Source of the DNA: Stutzerimonas balearica DSM 6083
Lineage (GTDB): Bacteria > Pseudomonadota > Gammaproteobacteria > Pseudomonadales > Pseudomonadaceae
Assembly (NCBI RefSeq): GCF_000818015.1
Contig: NZ_CP007511.1
Span: 2,800,501 to 2,864,500 of the forward strand
Direction: 5' to 3'
Length of the DNA: 64,000 nucleotides
Each line of letters begins with the position of its first letter. The first letter of the stretch is position 1. Shown piece by piece: positions 21,409-29,999 of this stretch. The translations under genes were made by a program, and so were the position numbers. The notes beneath the pieces are model-generated. The model saw only the letters and a program-made list of their open reading frames with translations. It was not told the origin of the DNA and made no database searches.

Positions 21409-21666
21409 ATGACTGCAATAGACACTGACATGGATTATTTCATCATAGCCATCACCACGATTGCCGGCTTGGCCTTCCACGCCTGGCTTTTCGTTCGTTT
21501 TCGTCGATGGGCTGATCGCGACCTGGCGCTCTCGATCGCCGGAAGCGACCCCGACAGGCGCAGCTGGATGCTGGATAGATTGGCCGACGCCAAGGCGCAG
21601 AAGGTTCGCCGCGGCGACTTGCAGGCTTGGCTGGAGCGCAAGGCGCTGGAATACCCGGGGCATTGA
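21409..21666 (+). CDS. Conserved small membrane protein of unknown function
   Basis: 85-residue frame with one N-terminal hydrophobic helix (YFIIAITTIAGLAFHAWLFV) followed by a basic, soluble tail rich in Arg/Asp/Leu. A second ATG at 21430 would remove seven residues; neither has a strong ribosome site. It sits between the SlyB-like gene and pdxH, a place where other pseudomonads also have a small hypothetical gene. Function unknown. Confidence 0.65.
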   Translation: MTAIDTDMDYFIIAITTIAGLAFHAWLFVRFRRWADRDLALSIAGSDPDRRSWMLDRLADAKAQKVRRGDLQAWLERKALEYPGH

Positions 21667-21721
21667 CCGGGCGTGTACGGAGGCGGCCCGCCCGTCAACT
21701 GATGCGCGGGCCCGGAAGAAA

Positions 21722-22369
21722 TCAGGGGGCCAATCGCTGGCGGTCCCAACCGCCAGCCTCGAGGCGGTAGTCGAGGCGGTCATGCAGACGGCTGGCCCGG
21801 CCCTGCCAGAATTCCATGCGCTCGGGCAGCAAGCGGTAGCCGCCCCAGTGCGGCGGGCAGTGCGGAGCCTTGTCGAGAAAGCGCTGCTCGGTTTCGGCCA
21901 ACAGCCGCTCGAGCTCCGCACGATCGCGAATGACCTGACTCTGCGGTGAAGCCCAGGCACCAAGCCGGCTGCCCAACGGCCGAACGTGGAAATAGGCATC
22001 GGACTCCTCAGCCGAGACCTTTTCGACGCGGCCTTCGATACGGACCTGCCGTTCGAGGGCAGGCCAGAAGAACGTCATCGCCGCAAACGGACTGTGCGCC
22101 AACTGAGCGCCCTTGGCACTGTCGTAGTTGGTGAAGAAGGTAAAACCGCGCTCGTCCAGCGCCTTCAGCAGCAGCACGCGACAGTGCGGCCGCCCCTGCT
22201 CGTCGACGGTGGCGAAGGACATGGCGTTAGGTTCGACCGGCGCTTGCTCGGTCTGCACGGCCTGCTCGAACCACTGATGGAACAGCACGAACGGGTCCTG
22301 CGGCGCATTGGCCTCGCTCAGCCCGTCACGGGTGTAGTCACGGCGCATATCGGCCAGGGACTTGATCAT
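21722..22369 (-). CDS. pdxH: Pyridoxamine 5'-phosphate oxidase
   Basis: FMN enzyme that oxidises PNP or PMP to pyridoxal 5'-phosphate. The 215-residue protein begins [17 protein letters not shown] and contains the FMN and substrate segments ([51 protein letters not shown]) and the C-terminal [11 protein letters not shown] motif ending in Leu-Ala-Pro. An AAGGAG seven bases before the ATG at 22369 decides the start over a codon 12 residues upstream. Confidence 0.96.
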   Translation of the reverse strand: MIKSLADMRRDYTRDGLSEANAPQDPFVLFHQWFEQAVQTEQAPVEPNAMSFATVDEQGRPHCRVLLLKALDERGFTFFTNYDSAKGAQLAHSPFAAMTFFWPALERQVRIEGRVEKVSAEESDAYFHVRPLGSRLGAWASPQSQVIRDRAELERLLAETEQRFLDKAPHCPPHWGGYRLLPERMEFWQGRASRLHDRLDYRLEAGGWDRQRLAP

Positions 22370-22488
22370 CGAATGCTCCTTGTACGGTGCCGACCGGCGC
22401 AGCACAGCGCGCTGCTCCGAAGGCCTCTTGCCACGATTAGGGCTGCCTAGCTTATCCGCAGCAGGCGGCCTCGCGCTTGATTCAAGGC

Positions 22489-22525
22489 AAAACGAAACGG
22501 GCCCTGCACGGGCCCGTTTCGTTTT
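22489..22525 (-). terminator. Rho-independent terminator
   Basis: Perfect 16-bp arms (22489-22504 and 22510-22525) with AAAACGAAACGGGCCC and its complement around a 5-base loop. The outer A/T ends give a U-run on either strand. It follows the OmpA-like lipoprotein gene on the minus strand and precedes pdxH. Confidence 0.9.
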
Positions 22526-22544
22526 GAGCGATCCACCAAGGCGC

Positions 22545-23189
22545 TCAGTCCTTTTTCGCAGCCTTGTCGTCGACCTTCGCGACCGCCACCTGAGCAGCCG
22601 GCGCCGGCAGACTGTAGCGTGCCAGCAGCGCGAGCATACTGGCCTGGGGCGCGAGCACCATCTCGACCCGCCGATTCAGCGCACGTCCTTCCTGGCTATC
22701 GTTCGCAGCGCGAGGCATGTCCGAACCCAGCCCGCGTATGCGCAGCCGGTCATGCTTCAGCCCGCTCAGGCGGAAGATCGCCGCAACGGCGCTGGCCCGG
22801 TCACGACTGATGGTTCGGTTGATGTCCTGGGAGCCGGTACTGTCGGCATGACCAAGCACCATCACCGCGGTCTTCTCGTCATCCTCAACCAGCTTGGCTA
22901 CTCGGCTGATCGGGCCGAGCGTGACCGGCAGCAACATCCCCGGGCGATCCGGATTGAATGACGAATCGACCGGCGCGGTAACCACCAACACCTCGTCGCG
23001 ACGTTCCACCTCGAAGCGACTGTCCTTCAGCGCATCGCGCAGGCGCGCCTCGTACGCATCCATCCATGCCGCATCGACCTTGACGGTAGCCGGAGCAGCC
23101 GCTGTTTCTGCGGGCTTCTCTTCATTCGAACTGCAGCCGGCAAGGGCCAGCAAGACGATCAGGGCAGCAGCGCTTTTCGGCAGAATCAT
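22545..23189 (-). CDS. OmpA-family lipoprotein
   Basis: 214-residue lipoprotein with lipobox LAGC (Cys19) and a C-terminal OmpA-like peptidoglycan-binding domain (about 85-190) including [28 protein letters not shown] and NRRVEMVL. It likely tethers the outer membrane to the cell wall. GGAAG just upstream supports the ATG at 23189 over earlier in-frame codons. It is followed by a strong terminator. Confidence 0.88.
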   Translation of the reverse strand: MILPKSAAALIVLLALAGCSSNEEKPAETAAAPATVKVDAAWMDAYEARLRDALKDSRFEVERRDEVLVVTAPVDSSFNPDRPGMLLPVTLGPISRVAKLVEDDEKTAVMVLGHADSTGSQDINRTISRDRASAVAAIFRLSGLKHDRLRIRGLGSDMPRAANDSQEGRALNRRVEMVLAPQASMLALLARYSLPAPAAQVAVAKVDDKAAKKD

Positions 23190-23313
23190 GGACGCTTCCA
23201 TCAGGCTTGGTGCGGCAACTGGAGCAGCCACCGCAGGTGTTCAGACAGGTGTTCAAATTGTGGACGCAAGTGCCTCTTCTGCAAAGCATCCACGTTTCAA
23301 AGTGACGAGCGGT

Positions 23314-24462
23314 TCAAGCCAGGCAGGCCGTCGCGCATCGCGCCAGCGCCTGTGCCCGAGGATCCATCAGCACGTAGGGGCCGAGTGTATTGGTGACGAA
23401 GCCGAAAGCAAGCTCACGCTCAGGGTCGGCGAAGCCGACACTGCCGCCGGCACCCGGGTGCCCGAACGCACGCGGGCCCGCACCAAAGGTGGCGTTGCTC
23501 ACCGCCGGCTGGTCGAGCCAGCAACCGAGGCCGAAGCGCGTCTGCGCGAGCAGCGTCCGATCGACGCCCAAGCTGTGCTCGCGGGTCATCTCGTCGACCA
23601 GCGCGCCGTCCAGCAGGCGCCCGTCCAACAGACCGGCATAAAAACCAGCCAGCGACCGCGCATGACCATGGCCATTGGCAGCAGGCTGAGCCATACGTCG
23701 CCATTCGGACTTGTTGCCGCTGGTCATGATCGATGGCGGATTGGTAAAGGCCAACGCACTGATGGACTCCGGCTCGCCCAGCGTCGCGCGGAACAGCCGC
23801 TGCGCCGCCGCATCGCCGAATTCGTTCTTCGCACGGGTCAGGTAAGCCACTCGATGAAACTCGCGATCATCGAGGCCAACGTGGAAGTCCAGCCCTAACG
23901 GGGTGGCGGCGCGCGAAACGATCGAGGCGCCCGGTTCGCGTCCATCCACCCTTCGCAGCAGCTCGCCAACCAGCCAGCCGTAGGTGATGGCCGCATAACC
24001 TTGATCCGTTCCCGGCGTCCACCAAGGCGCCTGCTCAGCGAGCGCAGCCGTCATTGCCGCCCAGTCGTACAGCGCCTCCGGTGGCAAAGGCCGACGGATG
24101 GCTGGCAACCCCGCGCGATGACAGAGCAACTGGCGCAGCGTGATAGCGGCCTTGCCGGCTGCAGCGAACTCGGGCCAGTAACGGGCGACAGGCGCATCAA
24201 GCTCCAACTTGCCTTCGGCCACCAGCTGCAGTGCGGCAACGGCGGTGAACGCCTTGGTGCAAGAAAACAGATTGACCAAGGTGTCATCCTGCCAGGCCTG
24301 TTCCCCGGCGTTGTCGGCCACTCCGGCCCAGAGATCGACAACCGTTTCGCCACCGACCTGGATACAGAGCGCTGCGCCGCGTGTCTGGGTTGTGGAGAAG
24401 AGTTCGGCGAAGCCGTCCCGGACAGCCTCGAAGCGCAGGTCGAAATAGCCTTGTATCTGCAC
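23314..24462 (-). CDS. Serine hydrolase of the beta-lactamase (EstB/class C) family
   Basis: 382-residue cytoplasmic-looking protein (no signal peptide) with the active-site SxxK motif SCTK at 67-70, a downstream tyrosine motif (YAAITYGW) and a C-terminal HPGAGG box equivalent to the KTG motif. Such proteins are usually carboxylesterases (EstB-like) rather than beta-lactamases. It lies next to dinG and the OmpA-like lipoprotein as in P. aeruginosa. Substrate unknown. Confidence 0.88.
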   Translation of the reverse strand: MQIQGYFDLRFEAVRDGFAELFSTTQTRGAALCIQVGGETVVDLWAGVADNAGEQAWQDDTLVNLFSCTKAFTAVAALQLVAEGKLELDAPVARYWPEFAAAGKAAITLRQLLCHRAGLPAIRRPLPPEALYDWAAMTAALAEQAPWWTPGTDQGYAAITYGWLVGELLRRVDGREPGASIVSRAATPLGLDFHVGLDDREFHRVAYLTRAKNEFGDAAAQRLFRATLGEPESISALAFTNPPSIMTSGNKSEWRRMAQPAANGHGHARSLAGFYAGLLDGRLLDGALVDEMTREHSLGVDRTLLAQTRFGLGCWLDQPAVSNATFGAGPRAFGHPGAGGSVGFADPERELAFGFVTNTLGPYVLMDPRAQALARCATACLA

Positions 24463-24558
24463 GCGTGATCCTCCTGGCGATCGGTTTCAGGCACTGTTCC
24501 AGCGTATTCCAGCCAGGCAAGCCGCATTCGCCCGGCGAATGGCCAGGTCTGGGGCGAA

Positions 24559-26703
24559 CTATTGGATTTCCCGGCGGAAAGGTGGCAGCGCGTTGAGAAT
24601 GGCCTTGCCGTAACGCTGCGTCACCACCCGGCGATCGAGCAGCGTGATGGTGCCCCTATCCTGCTCGGTGCGCAGCAACCGGCCACACGCCTGCACCAAT
24701 CGCAGCGAGGCGTCGGGCACGGCGATCTCCATGAAGGGATTACCGCCGCGCGCCTCGATCCATTCGGCCAGCGCAGCCTCGACCGGATCATCCGGTACGG
24801 CAAAGGGAATCTTGGCAATCACCACGTGCTCGCAGTAGGCCCCGGGCAGATCCACCCCCTCGGCGAAACTGGCCAGACCGAAGAGCACGCTCGGCTCGCC
24901 GCCATCGACCCGCGCCTTGTGCTTGTTGAGTGTTTCCTGCTTGGACAGGTTGCCCTGGATCAGCACACGCCGACGCCAGTCGCGCTCAAGGCCATCGAAC
25001 ACGTCCTGCATCTGTTTGCGTGACGAAAACAGCACCAGCGTACCGCGCGAACCTTCGACCAGCGCCGGCAGCTCGCGGACTATCGCGGCGGTATGCGCTG
25101 CCGCGTCACGCGGATCGGCACGCAAATCCGGTACGCGCAACACACCGGCATCGGCATGATGGAAAGGGCTCGGCACCACGGCGGTGACCGTGGCTTTCGG
25201 CAGGCCGGCGCGCATACGGTAGCGATCGAAGCTGTTCAGCGCGGTCAGCGTCGCTGAAGTAACCAGCGCGCCATAGGCCACGTTCCAGAGATTGCGGCGC
25301 AACGTCTCGGCCGCGAGGATCGGGCTGGCGTTGACCTCGATATCGAACAGCGCCCCGCCCTCGGCCAGCGTCAGCCAACGCGCCATCGGCGGACTGTCCT
25401 CGGCGTCCTGTGCGGTGAATGCCAGCCAGAGGTCCCAGTTGCCTTGCGCGCGCGTCAGCAGGCTCCCGAACAGGGGATACCATTCCTCGGCCTGGTGACT
25501 GGCAATCCCCGTCGAACCCTCACCATCCATCGCCTCCTTGAGCACTTCGGCGATGCGCGTGAACAGATCGGTCAGCTTGGCGAAGCCTTTCTTCAGCTCA
25601 CTGCCGAGTTCGACCAGATGCTCGGGCACGACACCCCCAACGAAGCGATGCCGCGGCCGTTCGCGCCCTTCCATGTCCTCGCCGGCCCGGAAGTCGGCGA
25701 CCTGCTCGCAGGCGCTGAACATGAACTGCTGCTGTGCACGCAGGTCACGAGCGATTTCCGGCACCGCCTCGACCAGACGGCCCAACTCACCGGGCAACGG
25801 ATGCTGCGCGAGCAGCTTGGTCAGGTTCTTGTCGATCTGTGCCAGCCAATCGGCGGTCGAGCGCAAACGGGTGAAGTGGGCGAAATGGCCGATCGCCTTG
25901 TCCGGCAGATGGTGGCCTTCGTCGAAGACGTACAAGGTCTCACGTGGATCGGGCAGCACGGCGCCCCCACCTAGCGCCAGGTCGGCCAACACCATGTCGT
26001 GGTTGGTGACGATGACATCGACCTTGGTCATCCCCTCGCGGGCGCGGTAGAACGCGCACTGCTGGAAGTTCGGGCAATGCCGCCCGGTGCATTGGCTGTG
26101 GTCGGTGGTCAGGCGCGCCCAGTCGCCATCATCGAGTTCCTCCGGCCAGCTGTCCCGGTCGCCATCCCAGCGATTGCCGGCCAGGCGCTCGATCATCGAG
26201 GTGTACAGCTTCTGACTGCGCTCATCGACATCGATGGCGAAGCCCTCTTCCTGAAACAACTGAGCTGTCGCGTTTTGCGCCTGCCCCTCCTGAAGCAACA
26301 GGTCGAGGCGTGACAGGCACAGGTAGCGGCCACGCCCCTTGGCCAGTGCGAAGCTGAAGTTCAGCCCGCTGTTGCGCATCAGATCGGGCAAGTCCTTGTG
26401 AACGATCTGCTCCTGCAGGGCCACCGTAGCCGTGGCGATCACCAGCCGCTTGCCGGCGGCCTTGGCCGTGGGAATGGCCGAGATGCTGTATGCCACGGTC
26501 TTGCCCGTCCCCGTACCCGCCTCGACGGCCACCACGGCCGGCTCGCTGCTGCGCCGTCCCTCGTCGTCGGCCTGGATGGTGCCCAGCACCTTCGTCACCT
26601 CGGCGATCATCAGCCGCTGGCCATAGCGCGGTTTGAGCTGCTTGGCCTCGAGGAAGCGACTGTAGGCGCCCTGGATCTGGGACTTGAGTTCGGTGCTGAG
26701 CAT
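24559..26703 (-). CDS. dinG: ATP-dependent iron-sulfur DNA helicase DinG
   Basis: XPD-like 5'-3' superfamily 2 helicase that resolves R-loops and other structures during replication and repair. The 714-residue protein has Walker A EAGTGTGKT (61-69), the four-cysteine Fe-S site (Cys129, 205, 210, 216 in RYLCLSRL and QCTGRHCPNFQQC), the DEGH box (261-264), and C-terminal helicase motifs (GSRGTLVLFSSRKQM; LVQACGRLLRT). A LexA-type operator lies immediately upstream of the start codon, so SOS induction is expected. The upstream gene is divergent. Confidence 0.95.
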   Translation of the reverse strand: MLSTELKSQIQGAYSRFLEAKQLKPRYGQRLMIAEVTKVLGTIQADDEGRRSSEPAVVAVEAGTGTGKTVAYSISAIPTAKAAGKRLVIATATVALQEQIVHKDLPDLMRNSGLNFSFALAKGRGRYLCLSRLDLLLQEGQAQNATAQLFQEEGFAIDVDERSQKLYTSMIERLAGNRWDGDRDSWPEELDDGDWARLTTDHSQCTGRHCPNFQQCAFYRAREGMTKVDVIVTNHDMVLADLALGGGAVLPDPRETLYVFDEGHHLPDKAIGHFAHFTRLRSTADWLAQIDKNLTKLLAQHPLPGELGRLVEAVPEIARDLRAQQQFMFSACEQVADFRAGEDMEGRERPRHRFVGGVVPEHLVELGSELKKGFAKLTDLFTRIAEVLKEAMDGEGSTGIASHQAEEWYPLFGSLLTRAQGNWDLWLAFTAQDAEDSPPMARWLTLAEGGALFDIEVNASPILAAETLRRNLWNVAYGALVTSATLTALNSFDRYRMRAGLPKATVTAVVPSPFHHADAGVLRVPDLRADPRDAAAHTAAIVRELPALVEGSRGTLVLFSSRKQMQDVFDGLERDWRRRVLIQGNLSKQETLNKHKARVDGGEPSVLFGLASFAEGVDLPGAYCEHVVIAKIPFAVPDDPVEAALAEWIEARGGNPFMEIAVPDASLRLVQACGRLLRTEQDRGTITLLDRRVVTQRYGKAILNALPPFRREIQ

Positions 26704-26711
26704 GGGCGGGA

Positions 26712-26727
26712 CTGTATATATTTTCAG
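26712..26727 (-). promoter_or_regulatory. LexA (SOS) box upstream of dinG
   Basis: On the minus strand the 16 bases read CTGAAAATATATACAG: CTG, ten A/T bases, CAG, which matches the gammaproteobacterial LexA consensus CTG-TATATATATA-CAG closely. It ends eight bases before the dinG ATG. Only CTGT versus CTGA at one arm deviates. Confidence 0.8.
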
Positions 26728-26786
26728 GTGTTTCGCAGGGCGGCTATGATAACGCGCCCCGCCCTGATCGCCAGTGGAGATTTCCC

Positions 26787-27251
26787 ATGCCTTTCGTCGC
26801 CCTGCCCTATGCCCTCCATGTCCTGGCCGCCGTGATCTGGGTCGGAGGGATGTTTTTCGCCTGGATGGTGTTGCGCCCCGCTGCGGGCAGTGCGCTACAG
26901 CCAGCCGAGCGGCTGCGCCTGTGGAGCGAGGTATTGCGCCGGTTCTTTGCCTGGGTCTGGGTCGCGTTACTAGTCCTGGCGCTCAGCGGCGTTGCGCTGT
27001 GGCATCTGCGTTTCGGGGCGATGGAAGCGGCGCCACGCTATGTGCATCTGATGGCAGGAGCCTTTCTGGCGATGCTGGCCATATTTCTGCGCCTCCAGTT
27101 ATTGCTTCTGCCGGCGCTCAACCGTGCGGTCGAAAGCCAGGCCTGGGCCGATGGCGGCCAGGTACTCGCGCGGATTCGCCGCCTGGTGGGCATCAACCTG
27201 TTGCTCGGCCTGGCTACCGTTGTGATCGCCAGCACCCGACTGTCGTTTTGA
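26787..27251 (+). CDS. CopD-family integral membrane protein
   Basis: 154 residues with four predicted membrane helices: LHVLAAVIWVGGMFFAWMVL, a central helix after RRFFAWVWVALLV, AGAFLAMLAIFLRLQLLLLP and the C-terminal one. The pattern (HxxAAxxWVGG with a conserved histidine) resembles the CopD/DUF2269-type four-helix family; heme or copper binding is possible but not shown. Start ATG 26787 is preferred over 26774 because of GGAGA upstream. Divergent from dinG. Confidence 0.8.
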   Translation: MPFVALPYALHVLAAVIWVGGMFFAWMVLRPAAGSALQPAERLRLWSEVLRRFFAWVWVALLVLALSGVALWHLRFGAMEAAPRYVHLMAGAFLAMLAIFLRLQLLLLPALNRAVESQAWADGGQVLARIRRLVGINLLLGLATVVIASTRLSF

Positions 27252-27261
27252 AGGCAATGAA

Positions 27262-27284
27262 AAGCCGGGCACTGGGCCCGGCTT
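27262..27284 (-). terminator. Terminator between convergent genes
   Basis: Arms AAGCCGGGC (27262-27270) and GCCCGGCTT (27276-27284), 5-base loop, followed on the minus strand by TTTTCATT. It terminates the OmpA-family gene that ends at 27303. Confidence 0.8.
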
Positions 27285-27302
27285 GGAAGAGGCTGCTGCG
27301 CG

Positions 27303-27941
27303 TTACTCCGGACGCGCCTCGACTTCGGCTTCTACGCGACGGTTGATTGCACGGCCTTCCTCGGTCGAGTTGTCGGCGACCGGACGGGACTCACCGTAGC
27401 CGACCGAATCAACCCGGCTGCCGGCCACTCCGTACTGGTTGACCAGCACCTCACGCACGGCCTGCGCGCGACGCTCCGACAGCCGCTGGTTGTAGGCATC
27501 GGTACCCACCGAGTCGGTGTGACCCTCGAGCACCGTGGTGGTCTGCTGATACTGCTTCATGAAATCAGCCAGGTTCTCGATGTCGTTGTAGCTTTCGGGC
27601 CGCACAACCGCGCGGTCGAAGTCGAACTTGACGTCCAGCTCAACACGGACCGGCTCGGCCGCGGGCTCTGGCTCGGTCGGCTCGGGCATCGGCTCGACGG
27701 TTTCGACCACGGCGACGGTCTGCTCTTCCGTACCGTTGGCCCAGCAGTAGGCTGCAGCGACACCGCCACCGATCAATGCGCCCCAACCGGCATAGGTGGA
27801 GCTTTCGATAGCACCAAGGGCCGCACCGCTCACACCGCCGACTGCGGCACAGGTGGGCCAGTCCTGCTTCTGCACACCGGCACAACCGGCCAGAACGCTA
27901 GTCATGACAATCAAGGGTACAGCTGTCCGTAAAGTACTCAT
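27303..27941 (-). CDS. OmpA-family lipoprotein with glycine-rich N-terminal region
   Basis: 212 residues; lipobox VLAGC (Cys20), a glycine-rich hydrophobic stretch (38-66), a Glu/Pro-rich spacer (about 78-98) and an OmpA C-terminal domain (100-210: LDVKFDFDRAVVRPESYNDI, VLEGHTDSVGTDAYNQRLS, GRAINRRVE). Probably an outer-membrane lipoprotein that binds peptidoglycan through the Asp/Arg pair in the OmpA motif. Single gene with its own terminator. Confidence 0.88.
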   Translation of the reverse strand: MSTLRTAVPLIVMTSVLAGCAGVQKQDWPTCAAVGGVSGAALGAIESSTYAGWGALIGGGVAAAYCWANGTEEQTVAVVETVEPMPEPTEPEPAAEPVRVELDVKFDFDRAVVRPESYNDIENLADFMKQYQQTTTVLEGHTDSVGTDAYNQRLSERRAQAVREVLVNQYGVAGSRVDSVGYGESRPVADNSTEEGRAINRRVEAEVEARPE

Positions 27942-28068
27942 CGATCAAATCTCCACTTTGGGTTCTTCCAGGTGCCGCACTCGTGGTCGCTCGGCGGCCC
28001 GGTTTTATTCAGACTAGGTGCTCATAACAAAGCGCGCTAGTCTCTTGCCACTGCGAGAGGAATCTGGA

Positions 28069-28563
28069 TTGACCCTACATCAACCCCCCACACCACAGCA
28101 GGCCCTCGCGGCCCTGCTCGAACAGCACTGCCCCGACCGAATCCTGCTGGTCAGCCGCAGCGCCCAGCCTGCCATCGAAGCCTACGCCGCCAGCCACCCC
28201 GAGGTTCGCGTGGATCACTGCGAGCCCCCCGCTCTTCCCACTGAAATGGCCACGCAACGTTACGATATGGCCATCGTGGTGGACTGCCTCGAGCACCTGC
28301 CCAGGCACAACGGCCGCCAATTGCTTGGCGGCCTGCGCAACCTGAACAGCAATCGCCTGGCGGTGCTGGTCGACCTCGCCGTAGCCGACTGGCAACTGAC
28401 CGACTTCTATGCATTGGCATTGCAAGTCAGCCAGCGCTTTCAGCGCGACGAACAGACCTTGACACTCCTGAGCTACGACCTGTTCGAATACAAGCAGGTT
28501 CCAAACTGGCTGAACGCCAAGTTCTGGGCCAACCCGCAGAACTTCGGCAAATACTGGTGGTGA
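28069..28563 (+). CDS. Conserved Pseudomonas protein (DUF6231-like)
   Basis: About 164 residues from a TTG start at 28069, preceded by GAGAGGA; the open frame also allows a GTG start at 28018 (181 aa). The middle has a methyltransferase-like Rossmann pattern (ILLVSRS..., [15 protein letters not shown]), but a complete SAM-binding GxGxG is not visible, so it may be a degenerate SAM-fold protein. The end [12 protein letters not shown] is distinctive. It overlaps or abuts the YchJ-like gene, suggesting co-expression. Function unknown. Confidence 0.75.
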   Translation: MTLHQPPTPQQALAALLEQHCPDRILLVSRSAQPAIEAYAASHPEVRVDHCEPPALPTEMATQRYDMAIVVDCLEHLPRHNGRQLLGGLRNLNSNRLAVLVDLAVADWQLTDFYALALQVSQRFQRDEQTLTLLSYDLFEYKQVPNWLNAKFWANPQNFGKYWW

Positions 28564-28565
28564 AC

Positions 28566-29054
28566 ATGCAGGCAAGCGATCAAGCCGGGTCGATCAGTTG
28601 CCCCTGCGGCAGCGGAGACGAGCTGGCATTGTGCTGTGGCCACTATCACGCCGGGACGCCCGCGCCCAGCGCCGAGCGACTGATGCGTTCGCGCTACAGC
28701 GCCTACGTGCTGGGCCTGATCGGCTATCTGAAGGCGACAACGCTGCCTGTCCAGCAGGCGGCACTCGACCTCGAGAGCATGCGGCAATGGAGCGCAAACA
28801 GTATCTGGCTGGGGCTGGAAATCGAGCAGAGCACCGTGCTCGGCGGCAAGCCGGAGCATGCACTGGTGAGCTTTATCGCGCGCTGGCACGACGGCGAAGG
28901 GGACCACGCTCATCACGAGCGCTCGGCGTTCGCACAGCGCAATGGCCGCTGGTACTTCATCGATCCGACGGTTCCGCTGAAGGCAGGCCGCAACGACCCC
29001 TGCCCTTGCGAGAGCGGGGAGAAATTCAAGAAGTGCTGCGCGCCCTTTATCTGA
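28566..29054 (+). CDS. YchJ-family SEC-C motif protein
   Basis: 162 residues with a cysteine cluster at each end: CPCGSG...CCGHYH near the N-terminus and a C-terminal SEC-C motif ([15 protein letters not shown]), both zinc-binding. The core ([20 protein letters not shown] and the NTF2-like middle) matches UPF0225/YchJ. GGTGGTGA precedes the ATG, which starts three bases after the stop of the upstream gene. Role not established. Confidence 0.9.
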   Translation: MQASDQAGSISCPCGSGDELALCCGHYHAGTPAPSAERLMRSRYSAYVLGLIGYLKATTLPVQQAALDLESMRQWSANSIWLGLEIEQSTVLGGKPEHALVSFIARWHDGEGDHAHHERSAFAQRNGRWYFIDPTVPLKAGRNDPCPCESGEKFKKCCAPFI

Positions 29055-29062
29055 AAACGAAA

Positions 29063-29082
29063 CGAGCGGCCGAAGCCGCTCG
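29063..29082 (-). terminator. Terminator after fpr
   Basis: Arms CGAGCGGC (29063-29070) and GCCGCTCG (29075-29082); on the minus strand the loop is UUCG and the stem is followed by TTTCGTTTTC. It lies just after the fpr stop, between convergent genes. Confidence 0.8.
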
Positions 29083-29103
29083 CTGTGTGCACCCGAGTCG
29101 ACG

Positions 29104-29880
29104 CTACTTTTCCACGAACGCCCGCTCGATCAGGTAATCGCCAGGCTCGCCCATGCGAGGCGAAACCTTCAAGCCGAAGCTGTCGAGCACTTCGCTGGTT
29201 TCGTCGAGCATGCTCGGGCTGCCGCAAATCATCGCGCGGTCGTCCTGCGGATTGATCGGCGGCAGGCCAATATCGCTGAACAGCTTGCCACTGCGCATCA
29301 GGTCGGTCAGCCGGCCCTGATTCTCGAACGGCTCGCGGGTGACGGTGGGGTAATAGATAAGCTTCTCGCGCACCGCGTCACCGAAGAACTCGTTCTGCGG
29401 CAACAGCTCGGTGATGAACTCCCGGTAGGCCACCTCGTTGACGTAGCGCACGCCGTGCACCAGTACGACTTTCTCGAAGCGCTCGTAGGTTTCCGGATCC
29501 TGGATGACGCTCATGAACGGAGCGAGGCCCGTCCCGGTGCTCAACAGATACAGGTGCTTGCCCGGCAGCAGGTCGCCAAGGATAAGCGTGCCGGTAGGCT
29601 TGCGGCTGACCATCAGCGAGTCGCCTTCCTGCAAATGCTGCAAACGCGAGGTCAGCGGACCATCCGGCACCTTGATGCTGAAGAACTCGAGGTGTTCTTC
29701 GTAGTTCGGACTGGCGATGCTGTAGGCGCGCATCAGCGGCCGGCCTTCGACCTCGAGCCCAATCATCACGAACTGGCCGTTCTCGAAGCGCAGGCCGGGA
29801 TTGCGCGTGGTCTTGAAGCTGAACAACGTGTCGTTCCAATGATGCACACTGAGAACACGCTCAACGTTCAGATTGCTCAT
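29104..29880 (-). CDS. fpr: Ferredoxin-NADP+ reductase (subclass I/Fpr)
   Basis: FAD enzyme moving electrons between NADPH and ferredoxin or flavodoxin. The 258-residue protein has the FAD site RAYSIASPNYEEHLEFFSIK, the NADP domain (LSTGTGLAPFMSVIQDPET, HGVRYVNEVAYR), CGSP and a C-terminal FVEK as in the bacterial Fpr group. AGAGGA precedes the ATG. It is divergent from the LysR gene finR, its known activator in Pseudomonas under superoxide stress. Confidence 0.95.
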   Translation of the reverse strand: MSNLNVERVLSVHHWNDTLFSFKTTRNPGLRFENGQFVMIGLEVEGRPLMRAYSIASPNYEEHLEFFSIKVPDGPLTSRLQHLQEGDSLMVSRKPTGTLILGDLLPGKHLYLLSTGTGLAPFMSVIQDPETYERFEKVVLVHGVRYVNEVAYREFITELLPQNEFFGDAVREKLIYYPTVTREPFENQGRLTDLMRSGKLFSDIGLPPINPQDDRAMICGSPSMLDETSEVLDSFGLKVSPRMGEPGDYLIERAFVEK

Positions 29881-29908
29881 GCTTGCCTATTCCTCTTGAG
29901 ACCCAACA

Positions 29909-29999
29909 GGCACCTGGTGCCCTTTGGACCGGCAGTGTATAGATGCTCAACTTATCTGTTAATTAAATATTAAAGATATCAGTTATCAGTTATATAGAT
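29909..29999. promoter_or_regulatory. fpr/finR divergent control region
   Basis: AT-rich 119-bp intergenic DNA. Three copies of ATC(A/T)GTTA lie at 29954-29961, 29978-29985 and 29985-29992, the last two in tandem. A TATACA -10-like hexamer for fpr lies in the minus strand between them and the fpr leader, and a perfect 13-base palindrome GGCACC-T-GGTGCC (29909-29921) falls in the likely fpr 5' leader. FinR probably binds the AT-rich repeats; this is inference. Confidence 0.5.

Noticed and set aside
23314..24462. Beta-lactamase resistance gene
   Set aside because: SxxK and HxG-type motifs fit EstB-like esterases; no signal peptide for periplasmic export.
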